Shown: positions 17,721 to 27,009 of the stretch, in pieces
Layout: every line of letters starts with the position of its first letter
How positions within the stretch are numbered: position 1 is the stretch's first letter
From: Hymenobacter canadensis
Lineage (GTDB): Bacteria > Bacteroidota > Bacteroidia > Cytophagales > Hymenobacteraceae
Assembly (NCBI RefSeq): GCF_027359925.1
Contig: NZ_CP114768.1
Span: 313,777 to 377,776 of the forward strand
Length of the DNA: 64,000 nucleotides
Direction of reading: 5' to 3'
Made by a program: the position numbers and the translations under genes
The notes under the pieces: generated by a model
The model's database searches: none
Seen by the model: the letters and a program-made list of their open reading frames with translations, nothing else
Told to the model about the DNA's origin: nothing

Positions 17721-18076
17721 ATCTATTACCAAAACCACGACAAGAATCCCGCTCCTCCGCTTAGTCCGTAGAAGATTTTGCTCCCGACGAGCACTCAGCC
17801 ACCTACATCTGTCTTGGTAAGCGCGGAGCAGTGCCTCTGCGTGGTTTTGGTAATAGATGCCTGCTCAGTACGGGGTCGGGCCGGCAGGAGTCTGCGTGGT
17901 TTTGGTAATAGGTATCCGGCATCCGATAGGTCGTAAAGCACCTGAACAGAACATCGTTTTCAAAGTATTCAATAGGAATAACAAAATGATATAGAGGCTA
18001 CTAAGCCGTGTTGTTTAAAGCGTTCTAATATGTCTGCCTGATTGTTCGCCTGCATCCATCTATTACAAAAACCACG
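17721..18076. repeat. Outlying iterons, some inverted, of the 18.3-kb origin
   Basis: Four units of the ctattac-aaaaccacg family lie apart from the main array: plus-strand at 17721-17739 and 18058-18076, minus-strand at 17840-17858 and 17895-17911. Inverted outlying iterons next to a direct array are typical of Rep_3 origins, where they act in copy control by handcuffing or in rep autoregulation. Their role here is inferred. Confidence 0.6.
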
Positions 18077-18124
18077 ACAGCGGCGGCCCGCCCCCCCGGT
18101 GGCCTACCACCTGACCCGGCATGG

Positions 18125-18255
18125 TGTTGGTTTTTTTTGGGCACCAGCCCCTTTTTAAAAGCCATTTCTTGAAAAAAACGCCCTGTTTAAACCTTGTTGT
18201 TTCCTTACTTTATAAGGTTTATAGGTTTACAGGGTGCATAACTGCTTGACTTTTA
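18125..18255. other. A+T-rich segment of the replication origin
   Basis: A T- and A-run-rich stretch (ggttttttttggg, ccctttttaaaag, cttgaaaaaaacg, ccttactttataaggtttat) stands out from the surrounding G+C-rich DNA and directly precedes the iteron array. In iteron plasmids such a region is usually the duplex-opening element. No perfect DnaA box was found. Confidence 0.45.
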
Positions 18256-18271
18256 GTTGGTAAAACGCCTC

Positions 18272-18490
18272 ATCTATTACAAGAACCACGAACATCTATT
18301 ACAAAAACCACGCACACCTATTACAAAAGCACGAAGAATCTATTACAGGAACCACGCGAAAATCCGCTTCATCTATTACAAAAACCACGCGCACCTATTA
18401 CAAAAGCACGAGCATCTATTACAAAAACCACGCGGGCCGTGCCTGTCGGGGCTGGCGGAAGGGGTAGCGGGCCCACACATCTATTACAAA
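18272..18490 (+). repeat. Direct iteron array of plasmid origin
   Basis: Seven units of consensus atctattacaaaaaccacg start at 18272, 18294, 18316, 18338, 18371, 18393 and 18414, spaced 22, 22, 22, 33, 22 and 21 bp, so nearly all sit on one helix face. Two units carry the variant acctattacaaaagcacg. A partial unit at 18479 (atctattacaaact) faces an inverted partial (cttgtaatag) and could be the rep operator. The array lies 125 bp before the Rep_3 initiator at 18559. Confidence 0.85.
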
Positions 18491-18558
18491 CTTTCTAACT
18501 TGTAATAGAAAGAGGGTCGTCCATCCCGTTCCGGAATGTCCCACCGCCGCTATCCGCT

Positions 18559-19782
18559 ATGCAAGTCACCTTATTTGATGCCCCCCCGCCGGAAGAGCCC
18601 GTCAGCAAGATCGTGGTGCAGCACAACGCGCTGGTAAACGCGCGCTTTGATTTGTCTACGGTGGAAATGCGCCTGTTCATGGCCATGCTTTCCCGCATCG
18701 GGCGCAACGACAGCGAGTTCCGGGAGATGCGCATTCCGCTCACCGAAATTGTGGCCCTGTCCGGGCGCCGGCCCAGCGGCAAGGACTACCAGCAGGTGGC
18801 GGGCATGTGCGACCAGCTGGTGAGCCGCATCCTGCATATTGAGCGGCCGGATCTGACGCGCAAGAGCCCCCGGCGGTCAGCCTCCCCGGATTTCGACAAG
18901 ATTCCGCTGATGGCCTACGCCAAGTACCGGGGCGAGGAAGGGGCGCTCTACGTGCGCTTCAACGATGAGGTGATGCCCTACCTGCTGCAGCTGCAGCGCA
19001 ACTTCACTAAGGCGCAGGTGGTGCAGCTGCTCAAGCTCAAGAGCCCCCATTCTTACCGTATCTACTGGCTGCTGAAGGAATACGCCGCCTTCGGCAGCCG
19101 GGCCATGGAGGTGGAGGAGCTCAAGCGCCTGCTCAACCTGGAGGGGCAGTACAAGCAGTTTCCCCTGTTCCGGCTGCGGGTGCTGGACCGGGCCCGGCAG
19201 GAGTTGGGCGAGACGGACCTGCCCTTCACCTACGAGCTGGTGCGGGAAGGCAAATCCGTGTCCGTTATCCGGTTCAATTTTCCGCCCGTGGCCGGCCCGT
19301 CCGATCCGGCGCTGGCGGAGGCCTCCCCGGAAGCGGCCGACTGGGAAGCCGCCTTGCTCCAGGCCGGGCTGGCGGCCAGCAGCCGGGCCACCATTGCCGA
19401 ACTGGTGGCGCAGGGGCAGGTAACGCCGGAGTATGTGCGGTTTGTGGTGCGCACGCAGCGCGACAAGCACCGCCTGGGCAAGGTCAAGAGCCTAGCCGGG
19501 TCTATTTTCTCGGCCGTCACCAAAGGCCACCTGTTAAGCGAGTTCGAGGAAGCGACTCGCCGCGCCCCCGCTACCCGGCCGGCCGCCGTACAAGCGGCGG
19601 CGCCCCAGGCCGTGCGGTACCGGCTGCAGGAAGTGGAAGCCATGTACCAGACCATGGTCGCCAAAAAGCTGCATAAGGGCTGCTCCTTCGAAGAGCACCT
19701 GCAGCAGGTGTATCTGAGCCAGGGCTTTGCCTTGGTGGAGGATGCCGAGCGCGGGAAGTGGCTGGTGAAACCGCAGAGCTGA
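18559..19782 (+). CDS. Rep_3 family plasmid replication initiator (RepB-like)
   Basis: 407 residues. The two winged-helix domains of the Rep_3 family are readable: VVQHNALVNARFDLSTVEMR followed by LFMAMLSRIGRND, then RFNDEVMPYLLQLQRNFTKA with LKSPHSYRIYWLLKEYA, a characteristic helix of these initiators, and ELKRLLNLEGQYKQFPLFRL. The C-terminal 140 residues are a less conserved extension (ELVAQGQVTPEYVRFVVRTQ; YRLQEVEAMYQTMVAKKL), whose tail is shared with the remnant at 17040-17208. It binds the iterons at 18272-18490 to open the origin. High G+C like the left part of the window. Confidence 0.9.
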   Translation: MQVTLFDAPPPEEPVSKIVVQHNALVNARFDLSTVEMRLFMAMLSRIGRNDSEFREMRIPLTEIVALSGRRPSGKDYQQVAGMCDQLVSRILHIERPDLTRKSPRRSASPDFDKIPLMAYAKYRGEEGALYVRFNDEVMPYLLQLQRNFTKAQVVQLLKLKSPHSYRIYWLLKEYAAFGSRAMEVEELKRLLNLEGQYKQFPLFRLRVLDRARQELGETDLPFTYELVREGKSVSVIRFNFPPVAGPSDPALAEASPEAADWEAALLQAGLAASSRATIAELVAQGQVTPEYVRFVVRTQRDKHRLGKVKSLAGSIFSAVTKGHLLSEFEEATRRAPATRPAAVQAAAPQAVRYRLQEVEAMYQTMVAKKLHKGCSFEEHLQQVYLSQGFALVEDAERGKWLVKPQS

Positions 19783-20129
19783 TGAGCTGACGTCGCGGTG
19801 CAGGGAATGGGCTGCCCACTCGGTTGCGGACGCGCCTCCGGCTGGTTTTGTGAACGTGCTGCGAAGCCCTGGTCAGGTAGGGTAGGGAATGGCCTTCTGC
19901 TGCCCAGAGCTTCGGCGGTCCTGCATCGCTGTTCAGTACTCGGTACTTGCTAGCCGAAATCAGCAGCAGAGGAAGCCGCCCCGCAGCATAAGTGTCTGGG
20001 TTCGCGTAGTACTACCAGGCGTCGGCAAGCGCCACTTGGCTTCTGTAACGGACCAAGTGGCGGCACCAGGGCCCGCAGGTGCCGGGAGCCTGCCCGGCGT
20101 TCAGTATCCTGCCGTTTTCAATCCATTGT

Positions 20130-20606
20130 ATGAATCAGATGAGCTCCGGTCCCTTCGCCATGCCTCCCCACCTGCGACAGGCTCAGCTGGCGCTGGACGC
20201 TGCAGGCATTCCCTTGGAGGCCGGCCTGCAGGCCCTAACCCTGGCTAATGAGTTCTATCACCAGACGCCCCAGGTCAGCCAGACCGATTCGCTGCGGCGG
20301 GAACGCAACCAGCTGCAGGATGAAATGGAAAGCCTCAGCAGCCAGCTGCAACAGCAGCGGACAACGAACCGTCAACTCGCCGAGCAGTTAGCCTCGGCCC
20401 GCCAGCTACCGAAGGAGCACCAGCAGAAAGCGTATCGTCTGCGCAAACAACTGCGCGCGATGCTGCAGGTGCTTCAGCACCCCCAAGCTCGGGAGCAAAC
20501 CAAGCTAGCGCGGGTGGAGCACCTTATCAAGGCTGCCTTAACTGACTCGGGCATCGAGCCCGATACCCCGCACGATGCTGACAGGATGCCCGCCGCGCCG
20601 CAATAG
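20130..20606 (+). CDS. Coiled-coil protein next to rep, function unknown
   Basis: 158 residues from the ATG at 20130 (MNQMSSGPFAMPPHLRQAQ); the open frame begins 17 codons earlier, without a convincing start. Residues 50-110 form a heptad-like Leu/Gln-rich coiled coil (LRRERNQLQDEMESLSSQLQ; NRQLAEQLASARQL), followed by a basic helix (YRLRKQLRAMLQVL). No domain recognised. Being 350 bp downstream of the Rep gene in the same orientation, it could act in plasmid maintenance; this is inference. The segment 19783-20129 upstream holds no other gene. Confidence 0.5.
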   Translation: MNQMSSGPFAMPPHLRQAQLALDAAGIPLEAGLQALTLANEFYHQTPQVSQTDSLRRERNQLQDEMESLSSQLQQQRTTNRQLAEQLASARQLPKEHQQKAYRLRKQLRAMLQVLQHPQAREQTKLARVEHLIKAALTDSGIEPDTPHDADRMPAAPQ

Positions 20607-20874
20607 CTGCTCGCAGCCGCACTTAACTGGCCGGCGAGCACGGACACGAGCACCAGCAGGGGTGAGATAGCCGCTGCCGTCTATTCACGGATCCATCCGC
20701 CTTACTACAGCAACCGGATGAAGATTACCAAACTGATATAAACGTGTCTGCGGGCAGAAGCTGAAATAGCGTAATTTAAGTTGTAGAAATGCAGTCATTG
20801 CATACGGAAAGTCGGTTCCGTAAACTACAAACCGTTCTACCACGGCTCTTTAAGGGGCTCTGGCATCCTGAGAA

Positions 20875-21063
20875 ATGAAAAAGACATCCAAAAAACGTCT
20901 TCTGGTCGTGCGCCCTACAAGAAGGATAACTGCTACCTCGGATTCACCGCAGCCTTTCCAGCACCCCATATTTGCCTCAGAGGAAGAATATGATCAGTCC
21001 GTTGTGAGCGTCGTGGCCTGGATAAAGAGCGGGCAAGTGAAAGCCCGCACCCCCGATCTGTAG
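20875..21063 (+). CDS. Small hypothetical protein (62 aa)
   Basis: MKKTSKKRLLVVRPTRRI opens a basic N-terminal arm; the rest (HPIFASEEEYDQSVVSVVAW, IKSGQVKAR) looks like a small helix-strand unit. The gene sits between the two rep modules. Preserved start, stop and codon pattern suggest it is real, but no family is recognised. Confidence 0.4.
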   Translation: MKKTSKKRLLVVRPTRRITATSDSPQPFQHPIFASEEEYDQSVVSVVAWIKSGQVKARTPDL

Positions 21064-21322
21064 CGTTGCTATCAACGCCGGATTACGTCCTGACGAAAGA
21101 CTTTTCAGCGTTGAAATGCATTAAATTGATGTATGTACATGAATAGGCCGGTGTGCGAAGCTCTGTTCGCGCAGTCCGGCGGATCCGGGTGATGGACATG
21201 TTCTGAAGGCCTATTAAAAAAAAATCGAATCGAGCTGTTTTGAGTTTTTGAAGTATTTAAAGGCCTTTTATCTATTTAAGGGTGGTATAACATTCTGGTT
21301 AGCAGATAATTGAATTCGTATA

Positions 21323-21444
21323 GACCGGAAAAAAAGGCGTGCTGAAGCGGAAAATATGGCGTTAAGACCGGAAGAAAAGGCGTCAACACCGGAAAATACG
21401 GCGTCAACACCGGAAAGAAAGGCGTTAAGGCCGGAAGAAATCAG
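21323..21444 (+). repeat. 21-bp iterons of the second replicon, overlapping the rep 5' end
   Basis: Five copies of a unit with core ggcgt-nnaa-ccgga: ggcgt starts at 21336, 21358, 21379, 21400 and 21421 (spacing 22, 21, 21, 21 bp), each followed by (a/g)ccggaa except the first, which has agcggaa. An extra gaccggaaa precedes the first. Because 21 bp is seven codons, the repeats are translated as repeats of the type ALRPEEK/ASTPEN if the ATG at 21356 is used. If the rep gene instead starts at 21479, the array is a conventional upstream iteron set. Confidence 0.8.
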
Positions 21445-22528
21445 AAGTCTTCCGTATTATGCGCCATATTTTCCGGTTATGGATAGAGATACACTGCTCA
21501 CTCGCGTAAATGAAGTTGCGTTTCTTAGCAACGAAGTGATTCGTTCCCCTCTGGCTCTCAGCAATGTGGAGGCCCGTATTTTCGCACTAGCCCTGGGATG
21601 TCTTCACCAAAAGCAGGACTCGCTGGAGTTTACCATTCACTTTCAGGATATCACGCCCAGCGGCCGCAATGGAGGTAGTGCCTACGCGGAACTGATAGAA
21701 GCGCAAACCAAGCTTACTCAGCCCCTGATGATGACCAGAGGCAAGTCCGGTCGACGGCAGCGTGATGCCATTAGCATGTTTGCCATTCTGAGTTTGAACG
21801 AAGGCTCGCGCCAGATTACGGGGCAGTTCAATCCACTGCTACGGGAGCACCTGCTGAACCTGGCCGGGCGCTTTACCACCGTAGAGCTGCAGTCTCTGCT
21901 CTCTTTCAAAAGCGCCCACACCCAGCGGCTGTTTTGGATTCTGCGTAGCTACCATAATCAGACCTGGGAGGAGCCGCTGCCCTTCGAAACCCTACGGGAG
22001 TGGCTGTTTGGGGAGGATTCAGAGCAGTACAGGGACTGGACGGATTTCAACCGCTACGTACTTAAACCCGCAATAGTAGAGTTTCTGGAGATTGGCTGGC
22101 AGGTAGAGATGAAAATTCAGAAACAGGGTCGACGGGTAGAGGCACTGATTTTCAAGATGACCAGCACCCTGGAGCCCGACACGAACTCTGCCGTTCGTCC
22201 GGCAAAGCGTACGCTCACGCTGACGGAGATTGCCAGGTACCGGGAGGAACTGGCCGCAATCTATACGGAACTCCCGGCTCTGTATGACCGCTTACGGCTG
22301 GACTTTGAACTGAAGGAGTACCAGGCGCGGGAAGTGGTCGGCAACGTGCGGGATATGACGGCTTACACGCTGGTGACGAAAGCACTGTACGACGTGCGCA
22401 TTGCGTTGGTAAATGCTAACAACATCAAGTCGGTAGCTGCCTATACGCTCAGTCAGATCAAGGCCGTCCTACCGGTCTACCAACCTTTGACTGAGGGTGG
22501 CAGTAAATCTGGGGTAAGAACTCCCTAG
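21356..22528 (+). CDS. Second Rep_3 family plasmid replication initiator
   Basis: Up to 390 residues. Rep_3 signatures: FLSNEVIRSPLALSNVEARI then FALALGCLHQKQ in the first winged helix, and TTVELQSLLSFKSAHTQRLF with WILRSYHN in the second. The N-terminal 35 residues are encoded by the 21-bp iterons. An in-frame ATG at 21479 (MDRDTLLTRVNEV) would exclude them and give a 349-residue protein closer to the family norm; I cannot decide between the two. It is more A+T-rich and quite divergent from the Rep at 18559, so the plasmid is probably a co-integrate of two replicons. Confidence 0.85.
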   Translation: MALRPEEKASTPENTASTPERKALRPEEIRSLPYYAPYFPVMDRDTLLTRVNEVAFLSNEVIRSPLALSNVEARIFALALGCLHQKQDSLEFTIHFQDITPSGRNGGSAYAELIEAQTKLTQPLMMTRGKSGRRQRDAISMFAILSLNEGSRQITGQFNPLLREHLLNLAGRFTTVELQSLLSFKSAHTQRLFWILRSYHNQTWEEPLPFETLREWLFGEDSEQYRDWTDFNRYVLKPAIVEFLEIGWQVEMKIQKQGRRVEALIFKMTSTLEPDTNSAVRPAKRTLTLTEIARYREELAAIYTELPALYDRLRLDFELKEYQAREVVGNVRDMTAYTLVTKALYDVRIALVNANNIKSVAAYTLSQIKAVLPVYQPLTEGGSKSGVRTP

Positions 22529-22833
22529 CCCCGCATAAAGCAGGGAAATTAGTAGTTACGGCTCTACCACCAGTATCTGGATCCTATGCGTAACAGACGC
22601 CGACAGCCTTGTTTTCTGAGCAGGAAAAATCTGGGAGTGCGGCAGCTATCAGTGCCAAGAATGTCGATCGGCAAAAGAAGCTTACCCGTTCATGCAACAG
22701 GATTAGCGTACCTGGGAAGTAGGTCCGCACTTGCTGTGGCAATCCTCAGCCTATTATAACTGCTGGATATCAATAATTATTAGCCAGAGGGTTTTCAGAA
22801 TGCAGCTATCCAGCCAGCGTCGAAGTTTTTGGT

Positions 22834-23028
22834 GTGCATTTGAGAAAGTTGTGGGAAGAGCGCGGATGGAGCCAGCAGGTACTGGCCGATTATACGGACA
22901 TAGCTAAGCTTACGGGCCAGCGACACCAGCATGCCAAAGGTGCCCCCACCCTTGACGTGCTGGTGTCGCTGGCCCGGGCTTTATGCCTGCCCATACGCGA
23001 GTTGATGGACTTTCCCGAGGCCTTCTGA
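22834..23028 (+). CDS. Small XRE-type helix-turn-helix protein, possibly degenerate
   Basis: 64 residues from a GTG at 22834: LRKLWEERGWSQQVLADYTD then GAPTLDVLVSLARALCLPIR and ELMDFPE, which is the layout of XRE/Cro regulators. The recognition-helix part (IAKLTGQRHQHAKG) departs from the usual pattern and no ATG is present, so the gene may be decaying. The frame is open slightly upstream (VEVFG), as if an N-terminal start had been lost. Confidence 0.5.
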   Translation: MHLRKLWEERGWSQQVLADYTDIAKLTGQRHQHAKGAPTLDVLVSLARALCLPIRELMDFPEAF

Positions 23029-24589
23029 AATGGCTTGGTCAGGTAAGACAGGAAAGCCGGGCGTAGCAAAGTCGACCCAACAGAACAAGACCGCCAGAGA
23101 GTGTTCTGCCAGATGTTCTAAGTACAGCGTTGCGAGCCGTCGAGTCCAGGAGTTTGCCAAGTGCTTTCGGTAGATGTTGTCCGGCGATTGACCCATGGCA
23201 TTGGACTACCCGGCCGCATTATCGTCGCCTGTTGAGATAGGGGTTGTTTGTACTCAAGCATTGTTCGGCAACGTAACCCAACAGCTTAACTACAGCGCAG
23301 ATTGAGGTTCCCGCTACTTCTCACGCAAGACAGATTTTTCAAATAGCTACCGATTGGACAGGGCAGAATCAGACGGATGCTGGTTGTCCGGGACGCTCGA
23401 GTTATTGCATGATAGAGCGAAGGTAGAGTAACGAGGCCAAGACAAATTTGTGGTGTTGGCCAAGATGCAGGCTACCCAGGAAAACACAGTGCGAGCTAAC
23501 TCTGCATGTTGTTCCCCACTGCCTTTTTTCAGAGATGGGGCACCGGGTGAAAGTTTTGAACCAACCAAAAATCCGAAGCCGCAAAAAATCAAGAAGCGTT
23601 ATTTTCGGATGGGAGGGCTGAATCAGACCGGATGATTTTTAGGCTCCCTCTTAAAATGTGGGATGGCCAGAAAATGGGACGAGGCCGAAATTTCGGGTGG
23701 AGGCGAAATAGCAGTGCGCCGGTTTTTGGACCAGCGGTAAAGACAACCCGTTGTGCTGTATGACAGGGAACTGCTACTGAGTAGGCTGATGATTTCCGCA
23801 GAAGGGGAGGTACTGGCACCGGACCAAAATCACACGACCGGCATACTAGCGGAAGTTGAGAATCGGGGAAGCTGAGAGAAGCGTCAGATTTTGGATTGGG
23901 ACAAATTCTGCCGGCGGTAATGAACAGATAGGAGGGCTAAATTTTTGGGGAGGCGGTAGAATCAGCACACCTATTAATTTCCGAGCAGCATGTCATAAGA
24001 GAGAAATGCCAAACGGGTAACCGGTAAAATTCCCGCAAGCTGGTTGTTGCGGCCGACGTAGAAATTGGGGCTGATCAAAAAAATCGGAGCAGGTGCTTCG
24101 GGCTACTTTGGCCACAATTAGTAGTCAGCGCAACGGAGCCCAGAGAGCGCAAAAGCATAGCCAGCAGAGTCGCAGGAGCAGGCGGTAGCATGGGATTCGA
24201 TAAGGGGCCAGCACATCGTGGTGTGTCTCCAGATAGCGCATAGCATAGTGTAGCAATAGATTATAGCCTAGTAGGAAGTTCCAGTAACAGGCTCTAGATT
24301 ACGGACGACATAGGGTTTGAAAAAACGGGCCATAGCAATAATTAGCAAGAGGAGGACCTGAAACCATCGCTACCGCACTGATAATCAGGCACAAACACAG
24401 TTTGTTCAGTAGAAATAAATGCTACCGCATTGATAATCAGTAATAAAAGCCGGAGAATTAATTGTTTTTATAGCTCTTTACAGCACCGGACTTTCAACAA
24501 TTTACGAATAAACCGGAGAATTATAATATAAATGCTTGATTATCTTGATATAAACCCGGAGAAAATAATTAATAAACATAACTTGAAGT
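23029..24589. other. 1.56-kb gene-free region before the mobilization genes
   Basis: No convincing gene on either strand; open frames here are short and change composition. G+C falls steadily to strongly A+T-rich DNA near 24480-24589. Words such as gaatcagac-cggatg recur (near 23366 and 23618). Because the next gene is a mobilization protein, this region, especially its right end, is where the transfer origin is expected, but I cannot place a nic site. Confidence 0.5.
24369..24556 (+). repeat. Direct repeats upstream of the mobilization gene (oriT/operator candidate)
   Basis: A 20-bp direct repeat, gctaccgcactgataatcag (24369-24388) and gctaccgcattgataatcag (24421-24440), differs at one base. 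It is followed by three accggagaa-type repeats near 24450, 24514 and 24556, each trailed by A/T-rich aatta words. The array ends within 35 bp of the BfmA-like start codon. Such arrays bind the accessory mobilization protein or mark oriT; assignment is inference. Confidence 0.4.
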
Positions 24590-25309
24590 ATGGAGCCAAC
24601 CCTAAAGAAAAAAGGCCGACCGCCTGGTAAGAAGTCGGTCGAAAAGCCAGACCCCACGGTTCACCTCGCACCGGAGGTTCACCGGCTTCTGACCGTTCAC
24701 GCCAAAAAACTCAAACTGAAAAACAGCGAGTACGCCAACGCGGCCATCGCCTATTTTGCCGAGAACGGGCTCGACCCGACCAAGGCGGCGACGCAGAGTT
24801 TTGCCCACGTCACCAAGACGGTGGCGCAGGAGGCGCGTTCGATTCGGGTGCAGAATGTGGACATTGGCAACCGGCTGATTTCGATACTGCGCAACTGGGA
24901 GAAAGGACTCTACGGCTTCTTGCAGCAGCAGCAAGGCGGGTCGCTGACTTATTTGGAGCAGAGTGTAGTCCAGATTCTCCGCCACCAGGTCGCCCTCGAA
25001 ACTAACCTGCTTTCACCGATGGTAGAGATGCTGGTGAGAACCAACCTCGAAGCCTACACTGGGCGCGTGATTGGAGAGCGAACCAATCTATTCGTCACGG
25101 GCAAAAAGGACTCGGAGTGGCCGGCCGCCAATAAAGCCGTCAACGACGACCGCGACCAGAAGGTAGTAGTGCAGATGCGCGAGTTCATCAAAAACCATAA
25201 CGTGCCTGCCCCATCGCTGCCCACAAAACCCCAGGTCCCGGCGACTCCCCCGAAGGCTCCAGCAACCTCGGCGGCCACAACGCCGGCTGCAGGCACTGAC
25301 CCAAAATAG
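24590..25309 (+). CDS. BfmA/BtgA-family mobilization accessory protein
   Basis: 239 residues. The opening KKKGRPPGKKSVEKPDPTVH followed by LAPEVHRLLTVHAKKLKLKN and SEYANAAIAYFAENGLDP matches the ribbon-helix-helix-like DNA-binding start of BfmA/BtgA proteins of Bacteroidota mobilizable elements. A long helical middle follows (SFAHVTKTVAQEARSIRVQN; EQSVVQILRHQVALETNLL), then a Pro/Ala/Thr-rich tail after residue 205. It is expected to bind the transfer origin and recruit the relaxase, whose gene begins 183 bp downstream. Confidence 0.75.
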   Translation: MEPTLKKKGRPPGKKSVEKPDPTVHLAPEVHRLLTVHAKKLKLKNSEYANAAIAYFAENGLDPTKAATQSFAHVTKTVAQEARSIRVQNVDIGNRLISILRNWEKGLYGFLQQQQGGSLTYLEQSVVQILRHQVALETNLLSPMVEMLVRTNLEAYTGRVIGERTNLFVTGKKDSEWPAANKAVNDDRDQKVVVQMREFIKNHNVPAPSLPTKPQVPATPPKAPATSAATTPAAGTDPK

Positions 25310-25492
25310 CGCCGGATGCACCAGCAGCTCTCAGCCAGGTTGCAGCGAAAAGCGCCGGCAACCGGCTGGGCATCCCAGCGGATTTTGCCCTTACAACCGG
25401 CGCTGCAACCCGGGATACAACGGCAACTTTTGGGCCTTGCAACCTGAGTTGTAAGGCCCACTTTTTCTTCCCCTGCCTTCTCCCATTTCCTG

Positions 25493-26665
25493 ATGTATGC
25501 CAAAGTAATCAACCCGAAAACCAACGGGCAGAAAGTCTATAACAATGCCGGCAGCTCCCAGCGGTGCGCGAGCTACATGGCCAAAGAAGCGAAGGAGGCC
25601 GGGGGCGAGGCGACGTTTTTTGGAGCCCCCGGCACCGAGCCCAAGACGACCGCCGAGGTGGTGGCCATGCTCGACGGCAACGTGAAAGGCCTGGGAAAAG
25701 ACGACCCCAAATTTCACTCGCTGGTGCTGAATCCGAGTTCCGACGAGCTGATGATGATTGGCAATAATGCCTAAGCGCTGGAGCAGTACACCCAGAACGT
25801 GATGGACCTGTACGCCAAAAACTTCAACCTAAAAAACGGGCAGGAGCTGGGAGAAGCGAACCTGGTATGGGCGGCTACTATTCACCAGGACCGCAAGAAC
25901 CGGGGCACCGATGAGGGCGTTCAGGGCGAAAAAAAAGACGGGCTGCAAACCCACATTCACGTCATGGTTTCGGCCCGCGACGCCGACCAGAAAATCACGC
26001 TTAACCCGCTGGGCCGGGCCGAACGTTTCAACCGGGTGCAGTTCCAGGCCGAAGGCAACACCCAAATGGAAGTGCAATTTGGCCGGGTGGTACTGCTGGC
26101 TCTAACGGCAAAAGAGCCGACCCGCCGGGAGCGAGTAGCGGAAAAAGTCGAGGAGATAACGAGTAAGGCGGCGGCCAACCGGAAAGAGAAAAAGCCGCTG
26201 ACCCCGGAGCAGATGGCCGCCAAGGATGCCCGCCTCGACGTGCAGGTTGCCCGGGTAAATTCCAAGCTCATGGCCCACGAACAGCTCGACCCCGCCCGGG
26301 TGAAAGACATTGCCAAGGAGCGCAAGTACGATAGCATATTCTACAACCGGCTAGGCCGAATGGAGCGTAACGCCGAGAAGGGGAAAGACACCCCGGAGCC
26401 CTACACCTACCTCACTACGGGCCGGGTTGTACGGGAGCCGCAGCTACAGATGGGTCAGAGTCCGGATCTAAGCAAGATGGTTTGCGTCATCCCGTCCCGG
26501 CGAGAATGGGAGTCGGAACCGTCAGCCGGGATACAGGCGCTGCAACGTTCGGTTGAAAGACTCAGCAGCGCGCTGGCTGCCAGGAGCCGGACTCAGGACG
26601 TGCGCAGTCATGCAGAAAAAGAACAGGAAAGAGCTCGCGAGCAGGGTCGAGAAATTGAGAGGTAG
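25493..26665 (+). pseudogene. DUF5712/MobB-like relaxase interrupted by one in-frame TAA
   Basis: 391 codons in one frame from MYAKVINPKTNGQKVYNNAG to EQGREIER, with a single TAA at codon 94 (25772-25774) between MIGNNA and ALEQYTQNVMDLYAKNF. Downstream the HxH metal motif of HUH relaxases is intact (LQTHIHVMVSARD), followed by NPLGRAERFNRVQFQ as in Bacteroidota relaxases. The single stop separates the N-terminal part from the HUH residues. No other damage is visible, so the mutation looks recent (or is a sequencing error). A restart at 25802 (MDLYAKNF) is possible but would lack the first 100 residues. It follows the BfmA-like gene as a two-gene mobilization unit. Confidence 0.75.
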
Positions 26666-27009
26666 AAGCAAGGAGCTGAGTCTTCAAACTCTCCTTACTC
26701 AGCCCGTATCATTGCCGCGGCGAGAACAGGCTGAGTAACGCGGCGGCGTTTTAGAAGAAGGTGCAGTCTGCCAACGACGAACAAGAAAACGGAGGTTTGC
26801 TCCGGACCAGGTAATGACGGCTAGCTAATCGTCAGCACCAACGAGCGTACCATCCTCTTAGCAGTAGGGTCGGCGCGGTCTGGGTGCCTGAGCCGAAGGA
26901 GCACAGGGCTTCCTTGATACGGTGGCAGCTACCTGACCAATAGGAGCCCCGCGTCAACGTGGTGCGCCTGGGCGGAACTGTCGGCGGTTTCGATAAAAGC
27001 GCTCGGGGC
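26666..27009. other. Gene-free stretch after the relaxase
   Basis: About 340 bp with G+C-rich, non-repetitive DNA. A short frame overlapping the relaxase end continues to 26738 but looks accidental. No terminator or RNA gene identified. Confidence 0.4.

Noticed and set aside
18272-18432. Regularly spaced repeats resembling a CRISPR array
   Set aside because: Units are about 19 bp with only 2-3 bp between most of them; no spacer-size gaps and no cas genes. They sit in front of a Rep_3 gene and fit plasmid iterons.
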